Shown here: positions 5,088 to 6,079 of the stretch, piece after piece
How positions within the stretch are numbered: position 1 is the first letter of the stretch
Layout of the letters: each line of letters opens with the position of its first letter
From: an uncultured Lachnospiraceae bacterium
GTDB taxonomy: Bacteria; Bacillota; Clostridia; Lachnospirales; Lachnospiraceae
NCBI GenBank assembly: GCA_905235345.1
Contig: CAJOLO010000194.1
Location: 1 to 6,079, forward strand
Length of the DNA stretch: 6,079 nucleotides
Direction: 5' to 3'
The notes under the pieces: generated by a model
Told to the model about the DNA's origin: nothing
The model's input: only the letters and a program-made list of their open reading frames with translations
The model's database searches: none
Position numbers and translations under genes: made by a program

Positions 5088-6079
5088 GTGGGAAATTATA
5101 AGCGAAAGGTTACATATTTTTATCAGTATAGCAATGGAATGGTAGGTGCGACGGCGGGCTTTCTGAAGATGGAGATACGAGGTGATAACGTAAAGATAAC
5201 GATAAATATTCAGGAGCCTTATAGGGCGGGACAGGGAAAACCTGTGCTTTGTTTCTATCATGAGGCGGGAGAATATTTGGCTGCGGTCAAAATCTGCGAG
5301 GTGGAAAAACAGGGCGGTGTTCTTACATTGCAGACAAGAACTCCATGGCACGATATGTTCGACACGGGAAGGGATTTATATACATTTGACGGAGTACTTG
5401 TATTGTATAGCGAAAATGATTATTATATCGGAGATTTTGATGACAGAGACAGGAGTTCTTATGAGATAAGAATATCTTCCGAAAGTAAGGATGAAATAAA
5501 GAAGTCTGAGAAAACATCTGAAGAGAAGATGATAATAAATGATGCCGGAAGACCGGACAGGGAAAAAAGATACGGTGAGCAGACGGAGATTGAAAGACCG
5601 GGTGAAGATACATGGACTGATGAGTCGACGGAGGCCGGTCGGACATACAAAGAAGAAAGGTCTGCTGATGGAACGGAGGCCGGTCGAACATACAAAGAAA
5701 AAAGGTCTGCTGATGGAGTGGAAACCGGTCGGACATACGAAGAAGAAAGGTCTGCTGATGGAACGGAGGCCGGTCGAACATACAAAGAAGAAAGCTCTGC
5801 AGAAGAAACGGATAAAGAAAAAATATCTTATGAGCGTACAGACATTGTAAAGTCAGAGTATGAAAACATCAAAGATGATAAGAAACGGGAGCTTTTTGAA
5901 AAGGCGGGCCTGATTTCGGAAACAGGTGCAGAAGAGAATAATAAAGCGATGCCGGAAAAGTGCAAGGAATGCCCGTATTTGTCGGAAAATCGTAAGTATG
6001 GTTACGACAAAGAAAGAATTAAGAGCGATAATAAAACTGATTCCTTCGATTGCATGCTTCAAGAATATCCTAAGCTCCC
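5088..6079 (+). CDS. DUF6128-like protein with tandem-repeat insert, 3' end outside window
   Basis: This frame is open to the window edge (330 codons). The N-terminus, MGNYKRKVTYFYQYSNG followed by GFLKMEIRGDN, and a beta-rich region to about residue 130 resemble the DUF6128 family that I associate with Lachnospiraceae; that assignment is from memory. Family function is unknown. Residues 131-150 are charged. Residues 151-240 form 15-residue repeats. Residues 241-330 are again charged and contain a CKEC pair (Cys292/Cys295) and Cys322 in FDCMLQEYPKLP, close to where I would expect a conserved C-terminal domain to begin. No signal peptide or membrane span is seen, so it is probably cytoplasmic. 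The start is GTG: AAGGAG (5070-5075) is 12 nt from GTG 5088 and only 3 nt from the in-frame GTG 5079. I prefer 5088 because family-like sequence begins there. Confidence 0.7.
   Translation, partial: MGNYKRKVTYFYQYSNGMVGATAGFLKMEIRGDNVKITINIQEPYRAGQGKPVLCFYHEAGEYLAAVKICEVEKQGGVLTLQTRTPWHDMFDTGRDLYTFDGVLVLYSENDYYIGDFDDRDRSSYEIRISSESKDEIKKSEKTSEEKMIINDAGRPDREKRYGEQTEIERPGEDTWTDESTEAGRTYKEERSADGTEAGRTYKEKRSADGVETGRTYEEERSADGTEAGRTYKEESSAEETDKEKISYERTDIVKSEYENIKDDKKRELFEKAGLISETGAEENNKAMPEKCKECPYLSENRKYGYDKERIKSDNKTDSFDCMLQEYPKL
5628..5807 (+). repeat. Four 45-bp coding tandem repeats (15 residues each)
   Basis: The units are 5628-5672, 5673-5717, 5718-5762 and 5763-5807, encoding TEAGRTYKEERSADG, TEAGRTYKEKRSADG, VETGRTYEEERSADG and TEAGRTYKEESSAEE. 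Units 1 and 2 differ at only two bases, and unit 3 differs from unit 1 at five. Two degenerate units in the same 15-codon register precede them: NDAGRPDREKRYGEQ (about 5538-5582) and TEIERPGEDTWTDES (5583-5627). The repeats are highly charged and probably form an extended, disordered linker. Reverse-strand open frames here are by-products of the periodicity. Confidence 0.95.

Noticed and set aside
5323..5785. Repeat-rich reverse-strand ORFs opposite the last gene
   Set aside because: Their periodicity simply mirrors the 45-bp coding repeat of the + strand gene, whose frame has a coherent domain and continues to the window edge.

Overview
The window looks like chromosomal DNA of a low-to-moderate GC anaerobic Firmicute, most likely Lachnospiraceae. 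This rests on the protein families, the strong Shine-Dalgarno sites, the tatD-rsmA synteny, and a dispersed double-hairpin repeat of a kind I know from gut Clostridia. All convincing genes are on the + strand.

Layout. 1-135: C-terminal end of a probable iron-containing alcohol dehydrogenase. 136-548: a 413-bp non-coding stretch with four 31-bp tandem repeats, each carrying a TTTCTGTTATAGTG box. Further box copies lie outside the array in both orientations. A G+C-rich double-hairpin element follows. 549-2477: a 642-residue membrane protein with three N-terminal transmembrane segments, a large predicted extracellular domain, a small beta-rich domain and an acidic tail. Its reading frame continues past the stop for 15 codons. 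2656-3429: tatD, a metal-dependent DNase/hydrolase. 3430-3836: a 407-bp gap dominated by a 252-nt near-symmetric foldback. Its outer stem is 33 bp and unbroken, and its apex has GGA-loop hairpins, one of which matches the high-affinity CsrA site. 3837-4697: rsmA (ksgA), the 16S rRNA dimethyladenosine transferase. 4698-5087: a candidate promoter, a strong intrinsic terminator and a 16-codon ORF with a good Shine-Dalgarno sequence. 5088-6079: the start of a gene whose N-terminus resembles the DUF6128 family of Lachnospiraceae, with a 15-residue tandem repeat expanded in its middle; it runs off the window.

How the genes fit together. tatD and rsmA belong to a conserved Firmicute housekeeping neighbourhood (tatD, rnmV, rsmA) linked to nucleic-acid processing and ribosome maturation. 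Here rnmV (RNase M5), often found between them, is absent, and its place is taken by the structured element. No intrinsic terminator is visible between tatD and rsmA, so the element could be transcribed as an intercistronic or leader RNA. The terminator at 4818-4860 is the first clear transcription stop after rsmA.

The two observations most worth following up are the 3527-3778 foldback and the TTTCTGTTATAGTG box cluster upstream of the membrane-protein gene.
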